NCBI GenBank assembly: GCA_026984735.1
Contig: JALSRN010000081.1
Span: 61,852 to 125,851, forward strand
DNA from: Sedimenticola sp.
GTDB taxonomy: Bacteria; Pseudomonadota; Gammaproteobacteria; Chromatiales; Chromatiaceae
DNA length: 64,000 nt
Direction of reading: 5' to 3'
Of the stretch, positions 52,220-63,269 are shown piece after piece. Within the stretch, counting starts at the first letter, position 1; each line of letters starts with the position of its first letter. Below the pieces are notes generated by a model that saw only the letters and a list, made by a program, of their open reading frames with translations, searched no databases and was not told the origin of the DNA. The translations under genes and the position numbers were made by a program.

Positions 52220-55080
52220 ATGTCCGACCTGCTCCAGGCACTGCGCCGATCCTCCCCCTTCTACGACGGCAACGCCCCTTTCATCGAGAGCCTCTACGAG
52301 TCCTGGCTGCAAGATCCGGCCAGCGTGCCGGAAGAGTGGCGCGAGCGGTTCGAGTCGCTGCCCCAGGTGGACGGCTACAGCGGCCGAGACCCTTCCCACC
52401 GCCAGATCCAGCAGAATTTCCGCCGACTGGGCCGCGAACGGCGTCCGGTCCTCGGCGTCTGCGGGGACGAGACCCTGGCGGCGGTGGCCGCGGCCAAGCA
52501 GGCCTCGGTGCTGCGGCTGATCAACGCCTACCGGGTGCGGGGCCACCAGAACGCCGATCTCGATCCCCTCCATCTCTCCGAGGTGGAGCCCCTCCCCGAA
52601 CTGACTCTGGCCTTCCACAACCTTTCGGAAGAGGACCTGGACCGCACCTTCAACACCGGTTCCCTCTTCGCCCCCGAACGTCTGCCCCTGCGCGAGATCG
52701 TCGAGCTGCTCCGGAAGGTCTACACCGGCACGGTGGGTTCAGAGTACATGCACATCACCGACACGGTGGAGAAGCGCTGGATCCAGCAGCGGCTGGAGAC
52801 CTACCGCACCCGCCCCGAGCTGGAGCCGGAGGACAAGCGCTGGATCCTGCGCATGCTCACCGCCGCCGAGGGGCTGGAGAAATATCTGCACACCCGCTTC
52901 GTGGGGCAGAAGCGCTTTTCGCTGGAAGGGGGCGAGTCGCTCATCCCCCTCCTCGACGAGCTGATCCAGCGCGCCGGCCGCGACGGCGTGCAGGAGATCG
53001 TCATCGGCATGACCCACCGCGGGCGACTCAACGTCCTCACCAACATCATCGGCAAGCCGCCCTCCGAGATCTACGACGAGTTCCAGGATCGCGGCCGCCG
53101 CCACGGCGTGATGACCTCGGGCGACGTGAAGTACCATCAGGGCTTCTCCAGCAGCGTGGAGACGCCCGGCGGCATCACCCATGTAGTGCTCGGTTTCAAC
53201 CCTTCGCACCTGGAGATCATCGACCCGGTGATCGAAGGCTCGGTGCGCGCCCGCCAGCGCCGCCGGGGCGACCACGCCGGCGACCAGGTGCTGCCGGTGC
53301 TGATCCACGGCGACGCCGCCTTCACCGGCCAGGGGGTGGTGATGGAGACCTTCAATCTCTCCCAGGCGGAAGGCTTCACCACCGGGGGCACGGTGCACAT
53401 CGTAGTCAACAACCAGATCGGCTTCACCACCTCGGACCCGGTCAACAGCCGCTCCACCACCTACTGCACCGACGTGGCCAAGATGGTCCAGGCGCCCATC
53501 TTCCACGTCAACGGCGACGATCCCGAGGCGGTGATCTTCGTCACCCGGCTGGCCCTGGACTACCGCAACCACTTCCACAAGGACGTGGTGATCGACCTGG
53601 TCTGCTACCGCCGGCAGGGCCACAACGAGGCGGACGAGCCGGCGGTGACCCAACCGCTCATGTACCAGAAGATCCGCCTGCACCCCACCACCCGCGCCCT
53701 CTACGCCAACAAACTGGCCGCCGAGGGGGTGGTGACGCCGGAAGAGGCCCAGGCGATGATCGACCACTACCGCGATCAGCTCGACCAGGGCGAGATCGTC
53801 AGCCGGCCGGTGCTGTGCGAGGTGAACAACCCCTACCGGGTGAACTGGCGGCGCTATCTCGATGGCGAGTGGAACGAGGAGGTGGAGACCCGCATCCCTC
53901 TGGAGAAGGTGCGGCTGCTGGGCGAACGCATCACCGCCCTGCCCGAAGGCTTCAAGCTCCATCCGCGGGTGGAGCGCATCCTCCACGCCCGCCAATGCAT
54001 GACCCGTGGCGAGCAACTGGCCGACTGGGGCTTCGGCGAGAACCTCGCCTACGCTTCGCTGGTGGACCAGGGCATCCCGGTGCGCATCTCCGGCCAGGAC
54101 TGCCGCCGCGGCACCTTCTTCCACCGCCACGCCATGGTGGTGGACCAGAAAACGGGCGAGAAATACTTTCCTCTGCAGCACATCCGTCCCGACCAGGCCC
54201 CCTTCGTCATCATCGACTCTCCCCTCTCGGAAGAGGCGGTGCTGGGCTTCGAGTACGGCTACGCCACCGCCGAGCCGGGGGCTCTCACCATCTGGGAGGC
54301 GCAGTTCGGCGACTTCGCCAACGGCGCGCAGGTGGTCATCGACCAATTCATCACCTCGGCGGGCGCCAAGTGGGGGTTGCTGTGCGGCCTCACCCTCTTT
54401 CTGCCCCACGGTTTCGAAGGCCAGGGACCGGAGCACTCCTCGGCCCGCATCGAGCGCTGGATGCAGCTCTGCGCCGAGCGCAACATCCAGATCTGCGTCC
54501 CCACCACGCCGGCGCAGATGTTCCATCTGCTGCGCCGGCAGATGCTGCGCCGCTACCGCAGGCCGCTCATCGTCATGACTCCCAAGAGCCTGCTGCGCCA
54601 CCCCCTGGCCACCTCGCCGCTGGACGCCTTCACCGACGGCGCCTTCCGGCCGGTGATCGGCGAGCAGGATCCCCTCGACCCGGAGCAGGTGGAGCAGGTG
54701 ATCATGTGCACCGGCAAGATCTACTACGAGCTGCTGGAGGCGCGCCGCGCCCGCGGCCTGGAGAAGGTGGCCATTGTGCGCCTGGAACAGCTCTACCCCT
54801 TTCCCCGAGCCGATTTCGACGCCATGGTGGCCTCCTTTCCCATCGCCCACACCTTCGTCTGGTGCCAGGAGGAGCCCCAGAACCAGGGCGCCTGGGACCA
54901 GATCAAACACCGCTTCTCGCGCATGGTGAAAGCCGGCAAATGGGTCTTCTACGTGGGCCGTCCGGCGGCGGCGGCGCCGGCCACCGGCTACCACCGCATC
55001 CACGTGGAGGAGCAACAGAAGATCATCGACGACGCCCTGCGCGGCCGCTTCGATCCCGAACTGAACCAGAGGATGTTCTG

Positions 55081-55081
<1 letters not shown>
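52220..55081 (+). CDS. sucA: 2-oxoglutarate dehydrogenase E1 component
   Basis: Protein of 953 residues. The N-terminal helix binds E2 ([20 protein letters not shown]). The thiamine-diphosphate site is in [20 protein letters not shown] and [11 protein letters not shown], and catalytic-loop motifs include [15 protein letters not shown] and [20 protein letters not shown]. It decarboxylates 2-oxoglutarate in the TCA cycle. The ATG at 52220 is used; the ribosome site is weak. Its stop overlaps the sucB start (TGATG). Confidence 0.97.
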
Positions 55082-56343
<1,262 letters not shown>

Positions 56344-56356
56344 GCCGATTCCCGCC

Positions 56357-57871
56357 ATGAGCATCATCGAAAGCCGAGACTTCATCGAGAGCGTCGCCGA
56401 CGCCCTGCAGTTCATCTCCTGCTACCACCCCCTGGACTACATCCAGGCGGTGGGCTGGGCCTGGGAGCGGGAGCAGTCGCCGGCGGCCAAGGACGCCCTC
56501 GCCCAGATCCTGGTCAACTCGCGCATGGCCGCCGAAGGCCGCCGGCCCGTCTGTCAGGACACCGGCATCGTGGTGGCCTTTCTGGAGATCGGCATGGAGG
56601 CCCGCTTCGAGCCCGGCGCCGACCTGGAAAACCTGGTGAACGAGGCGGTCCACCGCGCCTACACCGATCCCAACAACCCCCTGCGCGCCTCGGTGGTGGC
56701 TCCCCCCTACGGCCGCCGCAGGAACACAGGAGACAACACCCCCGCGGTGATCCACACCCGCCTGGTGCCCGGCGACAAGGTGCGCATCAAGCTGGCGGCC
56801 AAGGGAGGGGGTTCCGAGAACAAGTCCCGCTTCGCCATCCTCAATCCCGGAGCCGACCTGGTGCAGTGGGTGCTGGAGACCGTCCCCACCCTGGGCGCCG
56901 GCTGGTGCCCGCCGGGGATCCTCGGCATCGGCATCGGCGGCACTGCGGAAAAGGCCATGCTGCTGGCCAAGGAATCCCTCATGGCGCCGGTGGACATCCA
57001 GGAGCTGCAGACGCGCGGCCCCGCCGACTGGAGGGAGGAACTGCGCCTGGAGCTGTACGAAAAGGTCAACGCCCTGGGCATCGGCGCCCAGGGGCTGGGC
57101 GGGCTTACCACCGTGGTGGACGTGAAGATCCTGGCCCACGCCACCCACGCCGCCTCCCTGCCGGTGGCGCTCATCCCCAACTGCGCCGCCACCCGCCACA
57201 TCGAATTCGAGCTCGACGGCAGCGGCCCGGCCGAGTTCACCCCGCCCGATCTGGAGCAGTGGCCCAAGGTGGCTTGGCAACCGGGCGACGACGCCCGGGA
57301 GGTGGACCTGCAACGGCTCACCCGCGAAGAGATCGCCCGGTGGAAGCCGGGCGAGCGGCTGCTGCTCAGCGGGCGGATGCTCACCGGCCGCGACGCCGCC
57401 CACCGGCGCATCCAGCAACTGCTGGAGCGCGGCGAGCCCCTGCCGGTGGACTTCCGCGACCGCTTCATCTACTACGTGGGGCCGGTGGACCCCGTGGGTG
57501 ACGAGGTGGTGGGCCCCGCCGGCCCCACCACCGCCACTCGCATGGACGGCTACTCCGAGATGATGCTGGGCGAGCTGGGGCTGATGGGGATGATCGGCAA
57601 GGCCGAGCGCGGCCCCGAAGCCATCGAGGCCATCCGCCGCCACAAGGCCGTCTATCTCATCGCCGTGGGCGGCGCCGCCTACCTGGTCTCCAAGGCGATC
57701 CGCAAAGCGCGGGTGGTGGCCTTCGAAGACCTGGGCATGGAAGCCATCTACGAATTCGAGGTGGAAAAGATGCCGGTGATGGTGGCCGTGGACAGCCGCG
57801 GCGAATCGGTGCACCAGCAAGGCCCGAAGGAGTGGCGGGTGAAGATTTCACAAATCGGCAAACCGGCCTGA
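56357..57871 (+). CDS. fumA: Fumarate hydratase class I
   Basis: Protein of 504 residues, the iron-sulfur type with fused alpha and beta parts. Cluster cysteines are probably those of RPVCQDTGIVVAF (near 66) and LIPNCAATRHIEFEL (near 277) and one more. The beta part has GPTTATRMDGYSEMMLGELG. It converts fumarate to malate. It is 13 bp after sucB, so three TCA enzymes are likely on one transcript. Confidence 0.94.
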   Translation: MSIIESRDFIESVADALQFISCYHPLDYIQAVGWAWEREQSPAAKDALAQILVNSRMAAEGRRPVCQDTGIVVAFLEIGMEARFEPGADLENLVNEAVHRAYTDPNNPLRASVVAPPYGRRRNTGDNTPAVIHTRLVPGDKVRIKLAAKGGGSENKSRFAILNPGADLVQWVLETVPTLGAGWCPPGILGIGIGGTAEKAMLLAKESLMAPVDIQELQTRGPADWREELRLELYEKVNALGIGAQGLGGLTTVVDVKILAHATHAASLPVALIPNCAATRHIEFELDGSGPAEFTPPDLEQWPKVAWQPGDDAREVDLQRLTREEIARWKPGERLLLSGRMLTGRDAAHRRIQQLLERGEPLPVDFRDRFIYYVGPVDPVGDEVVGPAGPTTATRMDGYSEMMLGELGLMGMIGKAERGPEAIEAIRRHKAVYLIAVGGAAYLVSKAIRKARVVAFEDLGMEAIYEFEVEKMPVMVAVDSRGESVHQQGPKEWRVKISQIGKPA

Positions 57872-58262
57872 CGTTTCTTCCCCCCTTTCGGAGGGGCGGA
57901 ACGCGCCCCGCGCCATCCCCACTGTAAAAACCTCTCAGCGCCAACCCACCGTCGCCTGGCGGGTCGATCTCACTGGATTCAGTCGGTTTCCGTACCAACA
58001 ACCCACTCGAGCGGATCATGCGGGAGATTCGGCGACGAACCCGAGTGGTTGGCGCCTTCCCGGACGGAAAATCGGCATGGATCCCGGCCACAGCTCCGCT
58101 ACGACACATTCCCGGCACGCGTTGGGGAACGAAGCGTTATCTGAGAATGGAGCTATTGCGGTTTTACGATGCCGCCGAGCCCTGTGCGGCAGGAACCTGG
58201 ACCAAAAACACCGCCAAACAAACACGCGAATAATTCTGGACACTCTCCAAAACTCAACATTT
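57872..58262. other. Intergenic region after fumarase
   Basis: No gene can be supported. A weak CCCCT/AGGGG hairpin right after the fumarase stop may terminate transcription. At 58078-58135 a stretch starting GGATCCCGGCCACAGCTCC resembles a decayed copy of the palindromic repeats seen near 45 and 61 kb. Confidence 0.5.
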
Positions 58263-58312
58263 CGCAAGGTGACAGGGCAGACCGCCACAGCGGTCTGCCC
58301 TGTCACCTTGCG
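58263..58312. repeat. Perfect 50-bp palindrome (23-bp arms, CACA loop)
   Basis: The arm CGCAAGGTGACAGGGCAGAC plus CGC (58263-58285) is exactly repeated in inverted form at 58290-58312, with only CACA between. No T-run follows on the plus strand. It marks the left side of the scrambled island at 58.2-59.85 kb and may be a mobile-element end or a bidirectional terminator. Confidence 0.85.
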
Positions 58313-58388
58313 CAACCATCCACCTAAAGCTGTATAGCGAAACGGCGTTTCTTCGAGCAGTTCGAGTTGACGCGATCGTTAAGCGCAA

Positions 58389-58742
58389 TTAGAACAACCA
58401 TCCTGTCGGATTTGGGTGCGGTTCTTTTTGCGCCAGCAACTTCATGCCTTTAACACAACGTATAATTAGCCAAATCGCCCAAAACAAAAACACTAAATAT
58501 CCGATAACGAAATATGACAAAAGCACACCGATGGCAATGTACAAAACTCCGATCCAGAACGTTCTGATTTGAAATTGGTAGTGAGTTTTCAGCCAATCTG
58601 GAGCACCCTCTCTGTTGAGGTACGCCATTACGACACCAACTATTCCAGTCACACCAATTACGATACCAACCAGGTAGAGGATATACACGATTTGGGCTAC
58701 GCCCTCGGTAGTTTGTTTTTCTTTCGATACCACTTCATTCAT
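58389..58742 (-). CDS. DUF4870 membrane protein
   Basis: Protein of 117 residues with three membrane helices: IVYILYLVGIVIGVTGIVGV, TFWIGVLYIAIGVLLSYF and GYLVFLFWAIWLIIRCVKGM. NREGAPDWLKTHYQFQIRTF between the first two is the DUF4870 signature. The gene is distinctly AT-richer than everything around it, which suggests recent transfer. Function unknown. Confidence 0.87.
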   Translation of the reverse strand: MNEVVSKEKQTTEGVAQIVYILYLVGIVIGVTGIVGVVMAYLNREGAPDWLKTHYQFQIRTFWIGVLYIAIGVLLSYFVIGYLVFLFWAIWLIIRCVKGMKLLAQKEPHPNPTGWLF

Positions 58743-58881
58743 ACGTCATCTCCTATCTGGGTTACCGAACAATCATTGTGCCCAATGCATCACGCCAACC
58801 GACCTAACGGGCCGTTGAAAATAACCCGACCGACGCTGACTTTCCAACGGTGAGCGGCGGCTGAAGCACAGCGGCTCCTCT

Positions 58882-59172
58882 TCATCCTTGGGGCGATGGC
58901 TCTCGAGCAAGGCCGGACACGATCATCCATGGAGAAGCCCACGAACCAGCCGAGCAACGATTGTAATCGATCTGTTCCACCAGCTGCCGCACGCTGCGAA
59001 TGGTGTAGAACGCCATCAGAAGCTGGATCCGCAGCATCAAAGGCGGGAACGAATCCCGCCCCGGATTGGCGTGGATGGCGTTGAATTCGCTGTCCAGCGC
59101 CCTGAGGGCCTCATCGACCATGCGCAGGATGGTGAAGTTACCCCCTTCAAAGCTGCACAGGCTATAGTGCAA
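58882..59172 (-). pseudogene. IS5-like transposase N-terminal fragment
   Basis: The reading frame contains VDEALRALDSEFNAIHANPG, LRIQLLMAFYTIRSVRQLVE and QIDYN, a clear match to the N-terminal domain of IS5/IS1182-type transposases. After QIDYN the frame shifts: the expected WFVG-SMDD stretch appears in another frame (near 58920-58950). The catalytic domain is missing. The beginning of the frame (before RMVDEAL) is not transposase. It is a dead remnant. Confidence 0.8.
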
Positions 59173-59186
59173 ACAAGGAGGGCAAC

Positions 59187-59486
59187 ATGAACAAACAGCA
59201 AAACAAGATCAAACGGTGGACGGCCAAGCGCAAGACACAGGTCGTAGTGGACATTCTCAAGGGGAAAACGACGGTCGCAGAGGTCTCCCGACAGCATGAC
59301 CTCACCCCCGGAGAGGTGTTTCCGTCGGTAGCGCCATTTCGATCCGCTGGTCGCCAAGGGTATTCCCACGAAATACCGGCCGCGGTATGTCCGACACCCG
59401 GAAGCGTTGCTTTCGACTTTTCCGGGGTGGGGGTTGGGTACTCTTACGGAAGAATGAGGAGATCAACGGGTATCTTCGTGAGTTGA
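59187..59486 (+). pseudogene. IS3-type transposase helix-turn-helix fragment
   Basis: Preceded by AAGGAGG, the frame opens with KRWTAKRKTQVVVDILKGKT followed by TVAEVSRQHDLTPGEV, the N-terminal helix-turn-helix of IS3-family (OrfA-like) transposases. Homology stops after about residue 45; the remaining 54 residues are unrelated. A truncated insertion sequence that kept its start. Confidence 0.75.
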
Positions 59487-59860
59487 CGCAGGACGCGGAG
59501 AATCCCGCATGGCGGCTTCGGCAACAAGTGAACGCCATACGGCTGCTGCTGGTGGAGCTGACGCGCACGCTTCGCTCCATGCACTATTCCATCCGCGCCG
59601 AGGAGGTATATCGGAATTGGGTACGACGCTTTCTTCTCGGGTCCGGTAAGGAGCCGGACGAATTGGACGATGCCGAGGTGTCCCGCTTCCTTATCTCACT
59701 TGGCGGTGGACAGGAAGATGTCGGTCGATACCCAGCCCAGACTTCGAATGCGCTGATCTTTCTGTTCCCGCATGCTGGGGCGCGAATTGCAGCTCGAAGG
59801 CTACCGCCCCGCCAAACGCGGCCCGCGCCTGCCGGGTTAATAATCCGCAATCCTCAATGA
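59387..59860 (+). pseudogene. Tyrosine integrase N-terminal fragment (integron-integrase-like)
   Basis: TLRSMHYSIRAEEVYRNWVR followed by RFLLGSG and DELDDAEVSRFLISL is the SAM-like, DNA-binding N-domain of integron-type tyrosine recombinases. SNALIFLFPHAG continues the pattern (expected LLFLYRHV). From about 59770 the homology moves to another frame (MLGRELQLEGYRPAKRGPRL then a stop at about 59842), so a frameshift is present. The catalytic domain with the Arg-His-Arg-Tyr residues is absent. Confidence 0.7.
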
Positions 59861-60534
59861 GGGCTCGCGGCGACGAACCGGGCGATGGGCTTGCCTTCGC
59901 CGTCGTGAAGTTCCAGCAGGTCGCCGCGGATGCGCCAGCTTCGCGTCCGTTCCAACGCCTTGAAGAAGGCCGCTTCCAGCTCGTAGCCGGTCTTGCAGGC
60001 CATGCGGGTGGCTCCCAGAGGGCCGAAAGTCAGCGCCCGGCCTTGGAGCCGGTAACCGCCCGCGAAGTGGTTGCAGCCGCCGTAGCCGGCCGCCTCGTCG
60101 CGGTCCGCGCGCAACATGAGATAGGGCTTGCGCCGCGCACCCTCGCCCACCTCTCTGCCATGCAGGCGCACGAGGTTCCATTGCGTATTCTTGAGAGAGC
60201 GGTCGGCCTTCTTCTCGCACGCGCGCGCGCCGCTCTCGATCACGCGATTCACCACCAGGTACGTTCGGCGGGTGCCCTTCACCAGGTCCAGTTCGTGATG
60301 CAGCTCGCCCACCACCTTCGCCCAGAGGGGCTCGCCTTTCCGTTTTTCCGCGACGAGGCGCTGCAAGCGGGCTTGAGCCCCCTCTTTCGCCACCGGCCAG
60401 CGATCGCCGGTGAGGCACGCTTCGAAGAGGCCGGCACCGGCCTGCTCGAAATAGTGGCCGGTGAAGATCTTTTCGCCGGCCAGGACGCTGGCCGGCAACA
60501 GCAGCGCCAACAGTGGCAGTGCCCGCAACATCAT
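59854..60534 (-). CDS. Secreted META/HslJ-domain protein
   Basis: Protein of 226 residues with a signal peptide (MMLRALPLLALLLPASVLAG; no lipobox Cys, so probably periplasmic). The C-terminal META domain has NTQWNLVRLHGREVGEG, GYGGCNHFAGGYRLQG and FGPLGATRMAC. The N-terminal part (KIFTGHYFEQAGAGLFEACL) is a small NlpE/META-associated module. Relatives are linked to envelope stress and metal or drug resistance. The start overlaps the BolA stop as ATGA. Confidence 0.82.
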   Translation of the reverse strand: MMLRALPLLALLLPASVLAGEKIFTGHYFEQAGAGLFEACLTGDRWPVAKEGAQARLQRLVAEKRKGEPLWAKVVGELHHELDLVKGTRRTYLVVNRVIESGARACEKKADRSLKNTQWNLVRLHGREVGEGARRKPYLMLRADRDEAAGYGGCNHFAGGYRLQGRALTFGPLGATRMACKTGYELEAAFFKALERTRSWRIRGDLLELHDGEGKPIARFVAASPH

Positions 60535-60767
60535 TTGGCCGCCTCTTCCGGCGTCTTGGCGCTCTTGATGGAAAGGGCGTGAAGTTCGTCGGTGGCCATC
60601 TGCTCTTTCACGGCGGCCATCACCATGCGGTGGCGCTGGATGAGGCTCTTGCCCTGAAAGGCGGAAGAGACCACTTCCACCTCGAAATGGCGGCCGTCGC
60701 CGGTCACTTTCACCTCGGCATCGGGAATGCCGGTCTTGATGAGGGCTTCCACCTGTTCGTTTTCCAT
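60531..60767 (-). CDS. BolA/IbaG-family protein
   Basis: Protein of 78 residues: GIPDAEVKVTGDGRHFEVEV, then FQGKSLIQRHRMVMAAVKEQ and ELHALSIKSAKTPEE. The pattern VTGDGxHFxxxVVS-F-GKS--QRH is the BolA fold, closer to the short IbaG/YrbA type; the conserved His in RHR fits Fe-S binding with monothiol glutaredoxin. The AGGAGG ribosome site before ATG 60767 is strong. It is translationally coupled to the META protein. Confidence 0.88.
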   Translation of the reverse strand: MENEQVEALIKTGIPDAEVKVTGDGRHFEVEVVSSAFQGKSLIQRHRMVMAAVKEQMATDELHALSIKSAKTPEEAAK

Positions 60768-60879
60768 CGTCACCTCCTGAAGATCCTGTTGTCGTTCGAG
60801 CGCCACTACGCGATTCACCAGCGCCGTGCGAGAAACAATGTTCGTTACTCCTCCGCGGGCGAAAATCCAGCTTCTTTCG

Positions 60880-61345
60880 TCATTTCCGCGCAGTTACCCC
60901 CCTTCGTCATTCCCGCGAATGCGGGAATCCACCAGGAAACCGAGCACCTGGATCCCGGATCTCCGTTTCGCTCCGTCCGGGATGACGAATGCAGGTCGTC
61001 ATTCCTGCGCAGTTGCCCCTCCTTCGTCATTCCCACGCAGTTACCCCCTCCTTCGTCATTCCCGCGAATGAGGGAATCCACCAGAAAACCGGGTACCTGG
61101 ATCCCGGATCTCCGCTTCGCTCCGTCCGGGATGACGAATGCAGGTCGTCATTCCCGCGCGGTTGCCCCTCCTTCGCCATTCCCGCGCAGCTGCCCTTCCT
61201 TCGTCATTCCCACGCAGTTACCCCCTCCTTCGTCATTCCCGCGAATGCGGGAATCCACCAGGAAACCGAGCACCTGGATCCCGGATCTCCGTTTCGCTCC
61301 GTCCGGGACAACGAGCGCAGTTTGTCATTTCCGCGCGGGTACCGT
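60880..61345. repeat. Palindromic repeat cluster, three full units
   Basis: Three units of about 85 bp begin with CGTCATTCCCGCGAATG at 60905, 61054 and 61231, with further partial copies between them. Each has an ATTCCC-N8-GGGAAT hairpin (one changed to GAATGAGGGAAT) at the left and GGATCCCGGATCTCCG ... CCGTCCGGGATGACG at the right, so unit ends are inverted repeats (CGTCAT/ATGACG). The third unit ends CGGGACAACGAG, a decayed right end. Same family as the cluster near 45 kb. Confidence 0.88.
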
Positions 61346-61387
61346 CTTTGCGTTGGCTTTCCGAACACAGAAGTCCAAGTGTAGTCG

Positions 61388-62971
61388 CTACAGCTCCCGC
61401 GTCGCCAAAAACCGGATCTCGGGCCAGCGTTCTTCGGTGAGGTTCAGGTTCACCCGCGTGGGGGCAAGATAGACGAGGCGGTCGTCGCCGTCCAGCGCCA
61501 GATTGTCGTGGGCCTTGTCGCGAAAGCGCTTGAGCAGCGCTTCGTCGTCGCACTCGATCCAGCGCGCGGTGTGGATGTTCACCGGCTCGACGATGGCCTG
61601 CACGCCATATTCGCTCTTGAGCCGTTCCGCCGCCACCTCGAACTGGAGCACGCCCACGGCGCCCAGGATCATGTCGTTGTTGCGCAGGGGCCGGAAGACC
61701 TGGGTGGCACCCTCCTCGCAGAGCTGCAGCACCCCTTTCTGCAACGCCTTGGTCTTCAGCGGGTCCTTGAGCACCACCCGGCGGAACAGCTCCGGCGCGA
61801 AGTAGGGAATGCCTTCGTACTTGAGCTCCTCGCCCTCGGTGAAGGTGTCGCCGATCTGGATGGTGCCGTGGTTGTGCAGGCCGATGATGTCGCCGGGGAA
61901 GGCCTCCTCCACCTGGCGCCGTCGCTCGGCCTGGAAGGTGATGGCGTTGCTCACCTGCACCGTCTTGCCGATGCGCACGTGGCGCATCTTCATCCCCTTG
62001 CGGTAGCTCCCCGAGCAGACGCGCAGGAAGGCGATGCGGTCGCGGTGGGCCGGGTCCATGTTCGCCTGGATCTTGAAGACGAAGCCGCTGAACTTCTCCT
62101 CGCCGGGCTCCACGGTGCGCTGCACCGCCCGGCGCGGGCGCGGCGGCGGAGCGTATTCGACGAAAGCGTCCAGCAGCTCTTTCACTCCGAAATTGTTGAT
62201 GGCCGAACCGAAGAAGACCGGAGTCTGCTCGCCGCGCAGATAGGCCTCCAGGTCCAGCTCGTGGCTGGCGCCGCGCACCAGCTCGATCTCTTCCTTGAGC
62301 GCCTCCACCTCGTGCCCGCCCAAGGCTTCGGCCAGCTCGGGGTTGTCCAGCCCTTCGATGGTCTGCCCCTCTTGCGCCCGGGAGCCGTCCTTGGAGCTGA
62401 ACAGATGGGTGGTCTCGCTGCGCAGGTCGAAGACGCCGCGCAGCTGCCTGCCCATGCCGATGGGCCAGGTGACGGGGGCGCAGGCGATGCCCAGCACCGC
62501 CTCGATCTCGTCGAGGATGTCGATGGGGTCGCGTCCTTCACGGTCGAGCTTGTTGACGAAGGTGAGGATGGGGGTGTCGCGCATGCGGCACACCTCCATG
62601 AGCTTGATGGTGCGCTCCTCCACCCCCTTGGCCACGTCGATCACCATCAGGGCCGAATCCACCGCGGTGAGCACCCGGTAGGTGTCTTCCGAGAAGTCTT
62701 CGTGGCCCGGGGTGTCGAGCAGATTGAGGATGCGCCCCGCGTAGGGAAACTGCATCACCGAGGAGGTGACCGAGATGCCCCGCTCCTTCTCCATCTCCAT
62801 CCAGTCGGAGGTGGCGTGGCGCGCCGCCTTGCGCCCCTTCACCGTGCCGGCGAGTTGGATGGCACCGCCGAACAGCAGCAGCTTCTCGGTGAGGGTGGTC
62901 TTGCCGGCGTCGGGGTGCGAGATGATGGCGAAGGTGCGGCGGCGGGCCAGCTCGGTTTGCAGGTCGCTCAT
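61388..62971 (-). CDS. prfC: Peptide chain release factor 3
   Basis: Protein of 527 residues. GTPase motifs: G1 [14 protein letters not shown] (near 19), G3 [16 protein letters not shown] (near 84), G4 [12 protein letters not shown] (near 138). The segment [11 protein letters not shown] and the overall length identify RF3 rather than EF-G. It recycles RF1 and RF2 from the ribosome after termination. Confidence 0.97.
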   Translation of the reverse strand: MSDLQTELARRRTFAIISHPDAGKTTLTEKLLLFGGAIQLAGTVKGRKAARHATSDWMEMEKERGISVTSSVMQFPYAGRILNLLDTPGHEDFSEDTYRVLTAVDSALMVIDVAKGVEERTIKLMEVCRMRDTPILTFVNKLDREGRDPIDILDEIEAVLGIACAPVTWPIGMGRQLRGVFDLRSETTHLFSSKDGSRAQEGQTIEGLDNPELAEALGGHEVEALKEEIELVRGASHELDLEAYLRGEQTPVFFGSAINNFGVKELLDAFVEYAPPPRPRRAVQRTVEPGEEKFSGFVFKIQANMDPAHRDRIAFLRVCSGSYRKGMKMRHVRIGKTVQVSNAITFQAERRRQVEEAFPGDIIGLHNHGTIQIGDTFTEGEELKYEGIPYFAPELFRRVVLKDPLKTKALQKGVLQLCEEGATQVFRPLRNNDMILGAVGVLQFEVAAERLKSEYGVQAIVEPVNIHTARWIECDDEALLKRFRDKAHDNLALDGDDRLVYLAPTRVNLNLTEERWPEIRFLATREL

Positions 62972-63013
62972 GGAGAGAGGGGCGGAAACGGCGGTGGCGG
63001 AAACGGAGGCGGA

Positions 63014-63268
63014 TTATAGCAGCCGCGACGCCGCTGTCAGCCGCTCGATCAGCGCCCGGTAGCGCTCCGGCGCCGCCTCGGGGGCCTGGAACAGCCAGTG
63101 GAAGAGCTGCGGATCGGGCTCGCGGAGCAACGCCTGGAAAGACTCCCGCTCCCCCGCGCCGAGATCGGCGTAGTGGTCGTCGACGAAACGGAGGAGCAGC
63201 TCGTCCAGCTCCAGCATGCCGCGCCGGCACTGCCAGGCGAGGCGGCGCTTCTCCTCCTCCGGAGTCAT
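63014..63268 (-). CDS. sdhE: FAD assembly factor SdhE
   Basis: Protein of 84 residues with RLAWQCRRGMLELDELLLRF; the RGxxE motif is the FAD-attachment site for the SdhA flavinylation function. LLREPDPQLFHWLF is also typical. It starts one base after the sdhB stop region, in the sdh operon, as often in Proteobacteria. Confidence 0.95.
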   Translation of the reverse strand: MTPEEEKRRLAWQCRRGMLELDELLLRFVDDHYADLGAGERESFQALLREPDPQLFHWLFQAPEAAPERYRALIERLTAASRLL

Positions 63269-63269
63269 C

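Noticed and set aside
52336..55080. Open frame running through sucA in a second frame and fused to sucB
   Set aside because: The Arg/Pro/Gly-rich part is an out-of-frame reading of sucA; only the sucB part is real.
60880..61345. Possible CRISPR array
   Set aside because: Units are about 85 bp, palindromic, unevenly spaced (149 and 177 bp) and without unique spacers or cas genes; they fit dispersed palindromic elements.
60826..61472. Short proteins reading like FPRMREST or VIPANAGIH across the repeats
   Set aside because: These are translations of the palindromic repeat itself, a common source of false genes.
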